NCBI RefSeq assembly: GCF_024171405.1
Contig: NZ_JALJZT010000002.1
Location: 434,001-498,000, forward strand
Origin: Qipengyuania citrea
GTDB lineage: Bacteria; Pseudomonadota; Alphaproteobacteria; Sphingomonadales; Sphingomonadaceae
Direction of reading: 5' to 3'
Length of the DNA stretch: 64,000 nucleotides
Shown: positions 48,616-58,312 of the stretch, piece after piece
Layout of the letters: each line of letters opens with the position of its first letter
Position numbering within the stretch: the first letter of the stretch is position 1
The notes under the pieces: model-generated
What the model was told of the DNA's origin: nothing
The model's database searches: none
What the model saw: the letters and a program-made list of their open reading frames with translations, nothing else
Translations under genes and position numbers: made by a program

Positions 48616-50298
48616 ATGCCCATGCTCCGCGACCCGAGCAGCAAATATTCGCCCTTTCCGCAGGTTCCCCTCGCCGACCGCCAGTGGCCGACGCGTACCA
48701 TCACTGCGCCGCCGCGCTGGCTCAGCACCGATCTGCGCGACGGCAACCAGGCGATCGTCGATCCGATGGATGCGCATAAGAAGAACCGCTTCTTCGACCT
48801 GCTGGTCGAAATCGGAGTGCGCGAGATCGAGGTCGGTTTCCCCAGCGCGGGTGCGACCGAATTCGATTTCATCTCCTGCCTCGTGCAATCGAACCGCATC
48901 CCCGACGATGTATTCGTCCAGGTACTCACCCAAAGCCGCGAGGATCTGATCCGGACCAGCTTTGCCAGCCTGACCGGCGCGAAGCAGGCGATCGTCCACC
49001 TCTACAACGCAGTCAGCCCGGCGTGGCGCGAAGTGGTCTTCGGGATGACCAAGGACCAGGTCCGCGACATCGCGGTTCACGGCGCCAAGGTCATGCGCGA
49101 CGAAGCGGGCAAGCAGCCCGGTACCGACTGGCATTTCCAATACAGCCCGGAAACCTTCTCCACCGCCGAGCTCGATTTCAGCCTCGAGGTCTGCGAGGCG
49201 GTGATGGAGGTGCTGGCCCCGACGCCAGACCACCCGATCATCCTCAACCTGCCCGCCACGGTCGAGGCGGCGACGCCCAATATTTACGCCGACCAGGTCG
49301 AATATTTCATCCGCAATTTGCCCAACCGCGACAGCGCGGTGATCAGCCTGCATACGCATAACGACCGCGGCACGGGCGTGGCGGCGGCCGAACTGGCGCT
49401 GATGGCCGGCGCCGACCGTGTCGAAGGTTGCCTGTTCGGCAATGGCGAGCGTACGGGCAATTGCTGCCTCGTCACGATGGCGCTCAACATGTATACGCAG
49501 GGCGTCGACCCGGGGCTCGACTTCTCCGATATCGACCGCGTGATCGAGACAGTCGAATATTGCAACGAACTGCCCGTTCACCAGCGCCATCCCTATGGCG
49601 GCGAACTGGTCTACACGGCTTTTTCGGGTAGCCACCAGGACGCGATCCGGAAGGGTTTCGGCGCGCTCGAAACGCAGAACGACCCGCACTGGCGCGTCCC
49701 CTATCTGCCGATCGACCCCGCCGACCTCGGGCGCAGCTACGAAGCGGTAATCCGGGTCAATTCGCAATCGGGCAAGGGCGGCTTCGCCTGGGTGCTCGAA
49801 CAGGATCAGGGCCTCAAGCTGCCCAAGAAGATGCAGGCCGATTTCGGCCCCCACGTCCAGCGCATGGCCGATGCGCTGGGCCGCGAACTCAACGCTGCCG
49901 ATATCTGGGACGCGTTCAAGGCCGCCTATCACGTCCAGACGAGTGACAAGCATTTCCAACTGGTCGATTACGAGGAACGCCGCGGGACCGACGGGACACG
50001 GCTGTTCACGGGGACGATCGCGGTCGCGGGTCAGGAACAGACGGTTTCGGGTCGCGGCAACGGCCTGATTTCCTCGGTGCTGACGACGATCGAGGATGCC
50101 TTTGGCCTGCAACTGGAAGTGGTCGACTATACCGAACACGCGCTGACCACCGGACGCGACAGCCGCGCGGCCGCCTATCTCGAATGCCGCGATGCGGCAG
50201 GGCGGACGATCTGGGGCTGCGGGATCGATGAAGACGTGGCGACCGCCAGCGTCAGGGCGGTGCTGAGCGCCGCGAATTCGGCGGTCGAAGACGCCTAG
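48616..50298 (+). CDS. leuA: 2-isopropylmalate synthase
   Basis: LeuA condenses acetyl-CoA with 2-oxoisovalerate, the committing step of leucine synthesis. The 560-residue product is the longer LeuA type: SSKYSPFPQVPLADRQWPT, catalytic-site STDLRDGNQAIVDPMD, EVGFPSAGATEFDF, LHTHNDRGTGVAAAELALMAGADRVEG with the metal-binding HTH.N, and a C-terminal LeuA allosteric dimer domain (ISSVLTTIEDAFGLQLEVVDYTEHAL). It is preceded by the leader peptide. Its TAG shares CTAG with the stop of the convergent cyclase gene. Confidence 0.98.
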   Translation: MPMLRDPSSKYSPFPQVPLADRQWPTRTITAPPRWLSTDLRDGNQAIVDPMDAHKKNRFFDLLVEIGVREIEVGFPSAGATEFDFISCLVQSNRIPDDVFVQVLTQSREDLIRTSFASLTGAKQAIVHLYNAVSPAWREVVFGMTKDQVRDIAVHGAKVMRDEAGKQPGTDWHFQYSPETFSTAELDFSLEVCEAVMEVLAPTPDHPIILNLPATVEAATPNIYADQVEYFIRNLPNRDSAVISLHTHNDRGTGVAAAELALMAGADRVEGCLFGNGERTGNCCLVTMALNMYTQGVDPGLDFSDIDRVIETVEYCNELPVHQRHPYGGELVYTAFSGSHQDAIRKGFGALETQNDPHWRVPYLPIDPADLGRSYEAVIRVNSQSGKGGFAWVLEQDQGLKLPKKMQADFGPHVQRMADALGRELNAADIWDAFKAAYHVQTSDKHFQLVDYEERRGTDGTRLFTGTIAVAGQEQTVSGRGNGLISSVLTTIEDAFGLQLEVVDYTEHALTTGRDSRAAAYLECRDAAGRTIWGCGIDEDVATASVRAVLSAANSAVEDA

Positions 50299-52130
50299 CT
50301 GACTACGGTCAGCGGTAGTTTCCTGAGCGGCCCTTCGCGTGGCCCGAAACGGTCGATGTCCTGTGCGTGGCGGAGGCAATTGCGTCCCGACGCCTTGGCC
50401 GAATAAAGCGGACCGTCCGCCGCCTGGAGGGCCATGGTCGAACTGCACCGCTCCGCAATCCGAGCGACGCCGACGCTGGCAGTAATCGAGAAGGTGCCGC
50501 CATCGCTGTTGGTCATGACCCGGCGCTGGATGGCGAGCCGCAGGCGTTCGCAAACCTTCGATACTCTCTCCAATGCCGGGCCGACCGCAACCATCCCGAA
50601 CTCTTCCCCGCCGACCCGGGCGAAGAAGCAGTTTTCAGTGGCAGCCTCGCGCATGATCTCCGCGACCTGCTTCAACGCCATATCGCCCACGGTATGGCCA
50701 TAGGTATCATTGACGCGTTTGAAGTGGTCGAGATCGATCAGCGCGAGCGCGAAGGGATGGTCGTGGGCGCCCGCGAGATGGCCTTCGAGGACATCGAGGA
50801 AGGCCCTGCGATTGGGTAATCCGGTCAGCGCATCGGTCCGCGCTTCCAGCGAAGCCTGAAGCTCCTCGAGCTTGCGCTCCGTTACGTCGCGAATGGTGAC
50901 CACGAAGGCCGAGGGCTGTTGCTTGGACGATTCAACCGCACGCAGCTTGGCTTCGAGCCAGTTGGTCTGGCCGCCGCGCACGACGGACCGTTCGAAAATC
51001 TCCGTCCGCCCCGGGTGCTGCGCGGCAGAGGCAAGCGCAGCGGAAACGATCGCTTTATCGGTATCGCTGAAGAACACCGCCAGATGTAGATCCATAACCT
51101 CCTCGAGACCGCTCAGGCGCTGCGATGAAGGGGATGCGAAGCGGATCGTCCCGTGCCGGTCGAGATGCAGCAGCGCATCGTCCGAATGGTCCGCAATGAG
51201 CCGCAGCATGGCTTCGCGATCGACCAGCTCCTGCATGACCCGTTCACGCTGGTTGAGTGCGACTGCCAGCGGGAAAGAGATCAGCAGCAATCCTGCGAGG
51301 TAGAATTGGAGGAACAGTGCCTTCTGCCACAATGGCATCGCCAGTTCGGCAAGGATGCCCGCGTCCATCCCGAGCGATCCGGCAGCGGCTATCGAGATGG
51401 TCAGCACCGCAATGGAGGCACCGAACCGCCCGAAACGGAAGCTAGCGAGCACCAGCGGGACGATCGGCAGGAATAGCAAAGGCAAGGTCGACTGGAGGAA
51501 GGCGACCAGCGAAATGGCGATCGTCAGCACCACCATTCCGGCAAAGGACGCCACCCTCTCCCGCCGCTTCAACAACGCCTGCGGTCCAGAGCGGCTCGCA
51601 GAACCCAGCAACAATACCAGCGGCATGACCAGCAGAGTGCCGAGGCCATGCGCGACCGCCCAAGAGAAGGCATGGTCGTGCCATTCGCCGCCGACAATCT
51701 GCATGACCACGATCCCGCCCGCTACCGAGGACGGCAGCGGGCCGACCAGTCCGGCGAGAAAGCCCAGCCAGACGATCCCGCTCTCGCGGTCGAGATAATC
51801 ACGCTGAGGGCGGAAATGCAGCAGCAGCCGCGCGATGAACCACGCCTCGAAAATATTGATCAGCCCCAGCGGGAAGGCCCATTCATGGCCGAAACCGAAC
51901 AGGCTTGTCGCCAGCGTGCTCAGCACGACCAGCACTGCGGCCGCCAGGAGGTGGCGTGATCGCGGAAGGGAAAGGAACAGGGCCGCGGCAATCGCGGTTC
52001 CGGGCCAGACCAGCGCCAACCCGCCGGCGAACCGCGTCCAGAAGATCGTGAACGAGGTCACGACAAAGAAAATCGCGCCGTAAAGAGCGATCTGCCACAC
52101 CGGGTGCGTTCGAGGTGATGCCCGTCCCAT
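50295..52130 (-). CDS. MASE1-PAS-GGDEF diguanylate cyclase
   Basis: The 611-residue protein has an N-terminal MASE1-type domain with about eight membrane segments (residues 12-290), a PAS domain (about 305-420; SDDALLHLDRHGTIRFASPSSQRLSGL) and a GGDEF domain (DALTGLPNRRAFLDVL; ALIDLDHFKRVNDTYGH; RVGGEEF at 506-511). The GGEEF signature suggests active c-di-GMP synthesis. The RxxD inhibitory site expected just before it is replaced by TENC (498-501), so product inhibition may be absent. It converges on leuA. Confidence 0.93.
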   Translation of the reverse strand: MGRASPRTHPVWQIALYGAIFFVVTSFTIFWTRFAGGLALVWPGTAIAAALFLSLPRSRHLLAAAVLVVLSTLATSLFGFGHEWAFPLGLINIFEAWFIARLLLHFRPQRDYLDRESGIVWLGFLAGLVGPLPSSVAGGIVVMQIVGGEWHDHAFSWAVAHGLGTLLVMPLVLLLGSASRSGPQALLKRRERVASFAGMVVLTIAISLVAFLQSTLPLLFLPIVPLVLASFRFGRFGASIAVLTISIAAAGSLGMDAGILAELAMPLWQKALFLQFYLAGLLLISFPLAVALNQRERVMQELVDREAMLRLIADHSDDALLHLDRHGTIRFASPSSQRLSGLEEVMDLHLAVFFSDTDKAIVSAALASAAQHPGRTEIFERSVVRGGQTNWLEAKLRAVESSKQQPSAFVVTIRDVTERKLEELQASLEARTDALTGLPNRRAFLDVLEGHLAGAHDHPFALALIDLDHFKRVNDTYGHTVGDMALKQVAEIMREAATENCFFARVGGEEFGMVAVGPALERVSKVCERLRLAIQRRVMTNSDGGTFSITASVGVARIAERCSSTMALQAADGPLYSAKASGRNCLRHAQDIDRFGPREGPLRKLPLTVVS

Positions 52131-52283
52131 AAGGGAGCGATAGAGCGGTAAGGTTAACGGTTGGAAAGGAATGCGTCAGGAAACGTCCCTACCATTTTAC
52201 CGCGCGATTGCGGCAACTGCCAATGGAGCGAAGCCCGCCAATTTTCCTTGTCAGGACTGCGGTCCATGTGTTCCATCGTCGCA

Positions 52284-52300
52284 GCCCCCGGAACGGGGGC
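52284..52300. repeat. GC-rich hairpin before the amidohydrolase gene
   Basis: GCCCCCG (52284-52290) and CGGGGGC (52294-52300) pair around GAA, in the 211-base gap between the divergent cyclase and amidohydrolase genes. No T run follows, so it may be a leader structure or a short palindromic repeat. Nothing else stands out in the gap. Confidence 0.4.
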
Positions 52301-52341
52301 CGAACGATACCTAAAGGGCAGCAAAGGGGAGAGAGCCGCCG

Positions 52342-53391
52342 ATGACCGAAGAGATCCTCGAACCCGGCCTGCCGATCATCGATCCGCACCACCATCTGTG
52401 GGACCTGCGCGCACTGGTGCCCGCCTTTCCCGAACCGCGACACGATTTCATCGAAGCGATCGCGGGCGCGGCCTATTACACCTTCGACGCGCTGCATGCC
52501 GATACGCATTCGGGCCACAACGTCGTGGGCACCGTGTTCACAGAATGCGGCGCCTTCTACGATGCCGCGCGCGACGAGGCGATGAAGCCGGTCGGCGAGG
52601 TCGAGTTCGTCAATGGCGTGGCGGCGCAGGGGGCAAGCGGCCTCTATGGCGATTACCGCCCCTGCGCGGCGATTGTCGGACATGCCGATCTGACATTGGG
52701 CGATGCGGTCAAGCCGGTGGTCGAGGCGCTGGTCGCGGCGGGCAATGGCCGCTTCAAGGGGATCCGTCACAGCGCCGCATGGGATGCCGATCCCGCAGTG
52801 CTCGGCCCGCCCTTCCACGCCCCCGAGGGCCTGTATGGCTCGGACGCCTTTCGCTCCGGGATGGCCGCCTATTCCGAATATGGCCTGACCTTCGATGCCT
52901 GGCTGCTGGAACCGCAGCTTGACGATGTCCTCGCGCTCGCCAAGGCTTCCCCCGACCAGCAGATCGTCCTCGACCACTGCGGCACGCCGCTCAACATCGC
53001 CTGCTATCACGGCAAGTTGCACGAGCGCTTCGACGGCTGGCGCCGGTCGATCCGGGCGATTGCCGAATGCCCCAATGTCGCGGTCAAGCTGGGCGGGCTG
53101 GCGATGGCCTTCTGCGGCTTGCCCGACACCGGCCCCGACAAGGGCCACGGTTCGGAGCATCTCGCAGGACTGTGGCGGCCCTATATCGAAACGTGCATCG
53201 AAGCCTTCGGCGCGGACCGGGCGATGTTCGAATCGAACTATCCCGTCGACCGCTGGGGCGCGAGCTATCCGGTGCTGTGGAACGCCTTCAAGCGGCTGGC
53301 CGCCGGGCACAGCGCGGCGGAGAAACACGCGCTGTTCGCCGGCACCGCAGCACGCATCTACGATATCGAGCACGTCCTCCCCGCCACTTGA
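52342..53391 (+). CDS. Amidohydrolase family 2 protein
   Basis: The 349-residue product is a TIM-barrel metal-dependent hydrolase: IIDPHHHLWDLRAL gives the metal-binding HxH, VGTVFTECGAFYD, FKGIRHSAAWDADP, IVLDHCGTPL and MFESNYPVDRWGASYP with the final metal Asp-like position. It belongs to the Amidohydro_2 group (lactonases, decarboxylases). A soil-type lactone or aromatic breakdown role is possible but the substrate is open. Nitronate monooxygenase follows after 83 bases. Confidence 0.9.
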   Translation: MTEEILEPGLPIIDPHHHLWDLRALVPAFPEPRHDFIEAIAGAAYYTFDALHADTHSGHNVVGTVFTECGAFYDAARDEAMKPVGEVEFVNGVAAQGASGLYGDYRPCAAIVGHADLTLGDAVKPVVEALVAAGNGRFKGIRHSAAWDADPAVLGPPFHAPEGLYGSDAFRSGMAAYSEYGLTFDAWLLEPQLDDVLALAKASPDQQIVLDHCGTPLNIACYHGKLHERFDGWRRSIRAIAECPNVAVKLGGLAMAFCGLPDTGPDKGHGSEHLAGLWRPYIETCIEAFGADRAMFESNYPVDRWGASYPVLWNAFKRLAAGHSAAEKHALFAGTAARIYDIEHVLPAT

Positions 53392-53474
53392 CGTTGACGT
53401 AACGTCACCCTCGACAAGCGCGGGAACGCGCCATACGCCCACGTCTCACGACACCAGCGAGGAGCCCGCCTACC

Positions 53475-54443
53475 ATGACCCTGCCCGCCCCCTTCGACAA
53501 ACTGCGCATCCCCGTCATCGGATCGCCGCTGTTCATCGTATCCGGGCCGGAGCTGGTTATCGCGCAGTGCAAGGCGGGCATCGTCGGCAGCTTCCCCGCG
53601 CTGAATGCGCGGCCGCAAAGCCAGGTCGACGAATGGCTGCACCAGATCACCGAGGAACTGGCGGCGCATAACCGCGACAATCCCGATCGCCCGGCCGCGC
53701 CCTATGCGGTCAACCAGATCGTCCACAAATCGAACGACCGGCTCGATGCGGACATGCAGACCTGCGCCAAATGGCAGGTGCCGATGGTCATCACCTCGCT
53801 GGGCGCGCGCGAGGAAGTGTTCAACGCGGTCAGCGGCTGGGGCGGGATCACCATGCATGACGTGATCAACAACCGCTTTGCGCACAAGGCGATCGAAAAG
53901 GGCGCGACGGGCTTGATCCCCGTGGCTGCAGGGGCCGGCGGGCATGCCGGCGTGCTCAGCCCCTTCGCGCTGATGCAGGAAATCCGCGAATGGTTCGACG
54001 GGCTGGTCGCGCTCTCGGGTTCGATCGCGCATGGCCGCTCGATCCTTGCCGCACAGGCACTCGGCGCCGACTTTGCCTATATCGGCTCGCCATGGATCGC
54101 GACCACCGAGGCCAATGCCGACGAGCGCTACAAGCAAGCGATCGTCGAAGGCGGCGCGGATGGCATCGTCTACACCAATCTGTTCACCGGGGTGCATGGC
54201 AATTACCTGCGTTCGAGCATCGAGAGCGCCGGGCTCGACCCCGATGATCTGCCCGTGAGCGACCCGACCAAGATGAACTTCGGCAGCGGCGGGAATACCA
54301 AGGCCAAGGCGTGGAAGGACGTGTGGGGCTCGGGCCAGGGCATCGGCACGGTCACCGCCAGCGCACCGGTCGAGGACACCGTGGCGCGGCTCGAACGCGA
54401 ATACACCGCGGCGAAGGAAGCCCTGGCGCGCGCGACTGCCTAG
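53475..54443 (+). CDS. Nitronate monooxygenase
   Basis: The 322-residue FMN enzyme has PFDKLRIPVIGSPLFIVSGPELVIAQCKAGIVGSFPALNARPQ, AGAGGHAGVLSPFALMQEIREWFDGLVALSG, and ILAAQALGADFAYIGSPWIATTEANADERYKQ, matching the 2-nitropropane dioxygenase fold with the AGGHAG loop. Family members oxidise alkyl nitronates such as propionate-3-nitronate. It has a possible GAGGAG site upstream (in GCGAGGAGCCCG). Its TAG shares CTAG with the convergent AHH gene stop. Confidence 0.92.
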   Translation: MTLPAPFDKLRIPVIGSPLFIVSGPELVIAQCKAGIVGSFPALNARPQSQVDEWLHQITEELAAHNRDNPDRPAAPYAVNQIVHKSNDRLDADMQTCAKWQVPMVITSLGAREEVFNAVSGWGGITMHDVINNRFAHKAIEKGATGLIPVAAGAGGHAGVLSPFALMQEIREWFDGLVALSGSIAHGRSILAAQALGADFAYIGSPWIATTEANADERYKQAIVEGGADGIVYTNLFTGVHGNYLRSSIESAGLDPDDLPVSDPTKMNFGSGGNTKAKAWKDVWGSGQGIGTVTASAPVEDTVARLEREYTAAKEALARATA

Positions 54444-54973
54444 GGCGCGGTCGCACCCCACAAGGATTCGGCCATCGCGTCGAGGTCGGCGAAATCCATC
54501 CCCTTGCCTACCGGGTCCTTGCGGTTGAGCCGCAAGGGCTGGCGCTCGTCGAGCAGCCGCCGACGCAGCGCCCGCTGGAGCAGCGAGAATCGCATCAGCG
54601 CGGTATCCGCCGCACCGCGTGGATCGGCCAGCGTCTGGCGTGACCAGCGCCGCTCGATCCGCCCGACGCGTTCGATGACCATTGCATTGTAATCGCGATG
54701 CGGCCCGCGGTGCAGCGGCAGCGCAAGCCGCCGCACCGCCTCCTCGCGCGCAGGCAGCAGCAACCCGTTGCGCCGGAAGTCGTCGAACCCGATCCGGTCC
54801 TTGCCCAGCGTCTCGATCAGCGGGGCGAAACACCTTTTGCCGAGCAGCTCGCAGGGCAGCAGGTGATGCCTCCGAAGCGCCGGATCGTACTGCGGCGACC
54901 CCCGCCGGTTGACCGCACGAAACGGCAAGCGACGGCGCATGTGCGAGGGAGTGTATTGCGTGCCCTCCCCCAT
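54440..54973 (-). CDS. AHH-domain putative nuclease
   Basis: The 177-residue product carries an AHH-type HNH/Endo VII nuclease signature: RRHHLLPCELLG with His36 and His37, then RNGLLLPAREEAVRRLALPLHRGPHRDYNAMV with His88 and His92. The family is often found as a toxin tip domain or an orphan nuclease; here no immunity gene, secretion-fusion part or signal peptide is seen. The start could be ATG 54973 or 54940. It lies 7 bases after an unknown gene on the same strand. Confidence 0.75.
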   Translation of the reverse strand: MGEGTQYTPSHMRRRLPFRAVNRRGSPQYDPALRRHHLLPCELLGKRCFAPLIETLGKDRIGFDDFRRNGLLLPAREEAVRRLALPLHRGPHRDYNAMVIERVGRIERRWSRQTLADPRGAADTALMRFSLLQRALRRRLLDERQPLRLNRKDPVGKGMDFADLDAMAESLWGATAP

Positions 54974-54980
54974 ATCGCAC

Positions 54981-55787
54981 CTAGGCTGGGCGGAGCTTGA
55001 AGAGCCCCATCGGAAGATCGGGTTCGAGCGTGAAGACCTCGCCGCCCTCGGTCGTGAACTCCTGCGGCCCGTCGGGTCGCTGGTAGCCGACCAATTCCTG
55101 AACGATGCGGACCGCCAGGCGCGTGGCGGCCAGGCGATCGCGGCATGCCGCAGGATCGATAGCAAGTTCGCAGCCGATGAAGAACCGCAGGCCCTCGCTC
55201 CGCAGTCCACCCTGTTCGTCGAAGTCGAACCCGAGCATTCCGAGCGCGGGAAACGGCCCCCCGCCGAGCCAGGCATCGACCGTCCGGGCGAAGAATCGCG
55301 GCGCAATCGCGGTGCGCGCCACCGGCCAGCAAACCGTCTGCACGCCCTCGAGCGCGTCGGTCAGCGCTGCCCCAAGGCCCAGCAGCGTGCGGATGATCGG
55401 CAAGGCATGCGCGCCTTGCGCGATATGCGGGCCGGGAACGAGCGCAAGCGCCTCGCTATCGAGCAGGCAGTCGATATCGCAATTGTACCGGTGGGCGACC
55501 TCGGGCGCGGACAGGCCCGGACCGGGCGAGAGTCCCAACAGGTCGAATGTCAGCCCGTCGGCGAGAAGCTCGAGCCAGTCCTCCCCCGCCGCAGCCCGCT
55601 GCGGCGGATCGGCGACATGATGGGCAGGATCGGCCTGTGCGGGATCATGGCTGACCACGGCGCGCGGAATAGTCGCCAGCGCTGCGGCCACCGCCGCGCG
55701 GTCGGGCCGCCGGCCACGATCGAACATCAGCATCAAACCGGGTCGGGTGCCCCCGTCCTGGTCGCCGCCTTGCGCATCCACTGTCAC
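54981..55787 (-). CDS. Unknown 268-residue protein
   Basis: I do not recognise this family. The product is soluble, with mixed helices and strands: LMLMFDRGRRPDRAAVAAAL at the start, ALPIIRTLLGLGAALTDALEGVQTVCWPVARTAIAPRFF in the middle and a last third (FPALGMLGFDFDEQGGLRSEGLRFFIGCELAIDP) with a Gly-turn pattern. It precedes the AHH-type nuclease gene on the same strand with 7 bases between, which raises the question of a functional link. The N-terminal start at 55787 is the longest; a later Met at about residue 19 is also possible. Confidence 0.7.
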   Translation of the reverse strand: MTVDAQGGDQDGGTRPGLMLMFDRGRRPDRAAVAAALATIPRAVVSHDPAQADPAHHVADPPQRAAAGEDWLELLADGLTFDLLGLSPGPGLSAPEVAHRYNCDIDCLLDSEALALVPGPHIAQGAHALPIIRTLLGLGAALTDALEGVQTVCWPVARTAIAPRFFARTVDAWLGGGPFPALGMLGFDFDEQGGLRSEGLRFFIGCELAIDPAACRDRLAATRLAVRIVQELVGYQRPDGPQEFTTEGGEVFTLEPDLPMGLFKLRPA

Positions 55788-55883
55788 CGAAATCGCCGTC
55801 CTTCTGCCCGCGGGGTGGTCTTGGCGGCAATCGGATAGTCCGTCGAGTCTTCGCCGCCCAACCGCTCGGATGTGGAGCGAGTT

Positions 55884-56369
55884 CTAGAAAATGCCCTGCG
55901 CGATGCCCTCTGCCAGCGCCGCGCCGAGTTCGGCCGCCCGCGCACGCTCGCTGTCGCTCACGGTTTTCGGAGCGAGGATTTCTTCGGGCTCTTGCGCATC
56001 GGTTTTGACGATCCACGGATCGGTCACGCGCTTCAGCCGCCAGCCGGTCGCGATCCGGTCGAGCTGCCGCTGCGCGCCCTCGCCATCCGATCCCGCCGCA
56101 ATCACCGTCGCGTAAGGTCGCCCCTCGATGCGTCCGAGGACGGGGTAAAAGCAGCGATCGAACATCTCTTTCATCTCGCCGCTCATGCTGGCCAGGTTTT
56201 CGGGGCAGCAGAACAGATAGCCGCCCGCAGCGAGGAGATCGTCCGGCGCGGTATCGCAGGCACGCAACAACCGCGCGCCCTCGCCCGCGCCCTCGCAGGC
56301 GGCCGCGGCCAATTGCTCGCTGGTGCCGGTGCGGCTGTGCCAGATGATGAGGAGCGGGCCGGTGGACAT
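55884..56369 (-). CDS. Flavodoxin-like NAD(P)H-dependent oxidoreductase
   Basis: The 161-residue product has a flavodoxin fold: LLIIWHSRTGTSEQLAAAACEGA with the phosphate-binding S-R-T-G-T-S loop, AGGYLFCCPENLASMSGEMKEMFDRCFYPVLGRIEGRPYATVIAAGSDGEGA. It is a WrbA/NADPH-FMN reductase relative. The ATG at 56369 was chosen over an earlier Met at 56429 because the first strand begins just after it. It is divergent from recJ with 80 bases between. Confidence 0.88.
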   Translation of the reverse strand: MSTGPLLIIWHSRTGTSEQLAAAACEGAGEGARLLRACDTAPDDLLAAGGYLFCCPENLASMSGEMKEMFDRCFYPVLGRIEGRPYATVIAAGSDGEGAQRQLDRIATGWRLKRVTDPWIVKTDAQEPEEILAPKTVSDSERARAAELGAALAEGIAQGIF

Positions 56370-56449
56370 CCCCCGAAGCATCGCCCGCGCCTGTCGATTG
56401 TCAATCACCGGAACTTCCGCTGCCCACAAGCAGGGGCTATTGCCCCGTC

Positions 56450-58228
56450 ATGGCATCGCAGGCCCTTTCGCACGTATTCGGCGTATCCTCGTCCCTCACC
56501 GGCCGCGCATGGCGCTGGCGCGGCGGCAATATGGAGCTTGGTGCAAAGCCGACGCTGGGCGACGATATCGTCCGCCAGCTGCTGCTGTCGCGCGGCGTCG
56601 AGGCCGCCGATATCGAACGGCATCGGCAACCGACCCTGCGCAATTTCCTGCCCGATCCATCGCTGTTCCGCGATATGGACGTTGCTGCCGACCGGATTGC
56701 CCAAGCGGTCATCGCGGGCGAAACGATCACCATCTACGGCGATTACGACGTCGACGGGGCGACCAGTTCCGCGCTGCTGATCCGCCTCCTGCGCGAGCTG
56801 GGTGTCGAGGCGGGCTATTACATCCCGGACCGCCTGCTCGAAGGCTATGGCCCCTCGGGCGAAGCGCTGGTCAAGCTGGGCCAGGCAGGGTCCAGCCTGA
56901 TCGTCACGGTCGATTGCGGTGCCATGGCGCATGAGGCGCTGGGTATGGCGCATGCGGCAGGGATCGACGTGATCGTGGTCGACCACCACAAATGCAGCCC
57001 CGATCTTCCGCAGACGGTCGCTCTGGTCAATCCCAACCGCCTGGACGAAGAAGACGAGGCCGCTGCGCATGGGCATCTCGCCGCAGTAGGCGTCGCATTC
57101 CTGCTGGCGATCGCGCTGGTCCGTACGCTGCGCCAGCGCGGCTTCTTCGCCGATCGCAAGGAGCCCGACCTGCTCGCGCTGCTCGATGTCGTCGCGCTGG
57201 GCACCGTCGCCGATGTCGCCGCGCTGCACGGGCTCAACCGTGCGTTCGTCGCGCAGGGGCTCAAGGTCATGGCGCGGCGCGACAATATCGGCATGTCCGC
57301 CCTGATCGACGCCAGCCGGCTGAAGCGTAGTCCGGCCTGTTCGGATCTCGGCTTCGCATTGGGGCCGCGAATCAACGCTGGTGGGCGTGTCGGCGAGTCG
57401 ACGCTTGGCGTCCGCCTGCTGACCACGCGCGACCCCGAAGAGGCGCGGACCATTGCCGCGCAATTATCCGCGCTCAATGAGGAACGCCGCCTGATCGAGG
57501 CCGAGGTTCAGGAAGCGGCCGAACAGCAGCTGGCCGCCCAGCACAATCGCGCCGTCCATCTGGTGGCGGGCGAAGGCTGGCATCCGGGTGTGATCGGGAT
57601 CGTTGCCGGGCGGATCAAGGAAAAGACCGGCAAGCCCGCGCTGGTCATCGCGCTCGATGGCGAAACCGGCAAGGGATCGGGCCGCTCGATTTCCGGCGTC
57701 GACCTCGGCGCGGCGATCATCCGCGCGCGTGACGAAAGCCTGCTGGTCGCCGGTGGTGGTCATGCGATGGCTGCCGGTCTGACGGTGAGCGCCGACAAGG
57801 TCGATGCGCTTGCCGAATGGCTCGATCGCACGCTGGAGGGCCAGGTTGCCCGCGCCTCTGCCAGTCGCGAGATGGCGCTCGACCTCGCGGTGTCGCCCGG
57901 CGGGCTGACCTCCGAACTGGTCAATTCGCTCGAGGAGGCCGGTCCCTACGGCGTGGGCTGGCCCGGACCGCGCGTGGCGGTGGGACCGGTGCGTCTCGTC
58001 AAATGCGATATCGTGGGCACCGATCACGTGCGCCTGATCGCCGCCGGCGACGACGGCAAGAGCTTCAAGGGCATCGCGTTCCGCGCAGCCGACAGCGATA
58101 TGGGCCAGGCGCTGCTGCACGGTTCGCGCGGGCGCCGGCTATGGCTGGCAGGCCGGGTGAAGATCGACGATTGGGGCAGCCGCCCGCAGGCCGAACTGCA
58201 CCTCGAGGACGCCGCCTGGGCCGATTGA
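56450..58228 (+). CDS. recJ: Single-stranded-DNA-specific exonuclease RecJ
   Basis: RecJ degrades single-stranded DNA 5' to 3' in recombination and mismatch repair. The 592-residue product has YGDYDVDGATSS (Asp98, Asp100, Asp102), VVDHHKC (Asp178, His179, His180), SACSD-like region PACSDLGFALGPRINAGGRVG and the DHHA1 motif GGGHAMAAGLTV with the C-terminal OB-type domain. Length and motifs are standard. Two tRNA-Glu genes follow. Confidence 0.98.
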   Translation: MASQALSHVFGVSSSLTGRAWRWRGGNMELGAKPTLGDDIVRQLLLSRGVEAADIERHRQPTLRNFLPDPSLFRDMDVAADRIAQAVIAGETITIYGDYDVDGATSSALLIRLLRELGVEAGYYIPDRLLEGYGPSGEALVKLGQAGSSLIVTVDCGAMAHEALGMAHAAGIDVIVVDHHKCSPDLPQTVALVNPNRLDEEDEAAAHGHLAAVGVAFLLAIALVRTLRQRGFFADRKEPDLLALLDVVALGTVADVAALHGLNRAFVAQGLKVMARRDNIGMSALIDASRLKRSPACSDLGFALGPRINAGGRVGESTLGVRLLTTRDPEEARTIAAQLSALNEERRLIEAEVQEAAEQQLAAQHNRAVHLVAGEGWHPGVIGIVAGRIKEKTGKPALVIALDGETGKGSGRSISGVDLGAAIIRARDESLLVAGGGHAMAAGLTVSADKVDALAEWLDRTLEGQVARASASREMALDLAVSPGGLTSELVNSLEEAGPYGVGWPGPRVAVGPVRLVKCDIVGTDHVRLIAAGDDGKSFKGIAFRAADSDMGQALLHGSRGRRLWLAGRVKIDDWGSRPQAELHLEDAAWAD

Positions 58229-58312
58229 CCGAAATGCGTGCATTGGAGGGTTGACGACCCGCACCCCCACGCCTAATTGGCCCGCCACGCCACCGACCCG
58301 CCATGCGGGCGT

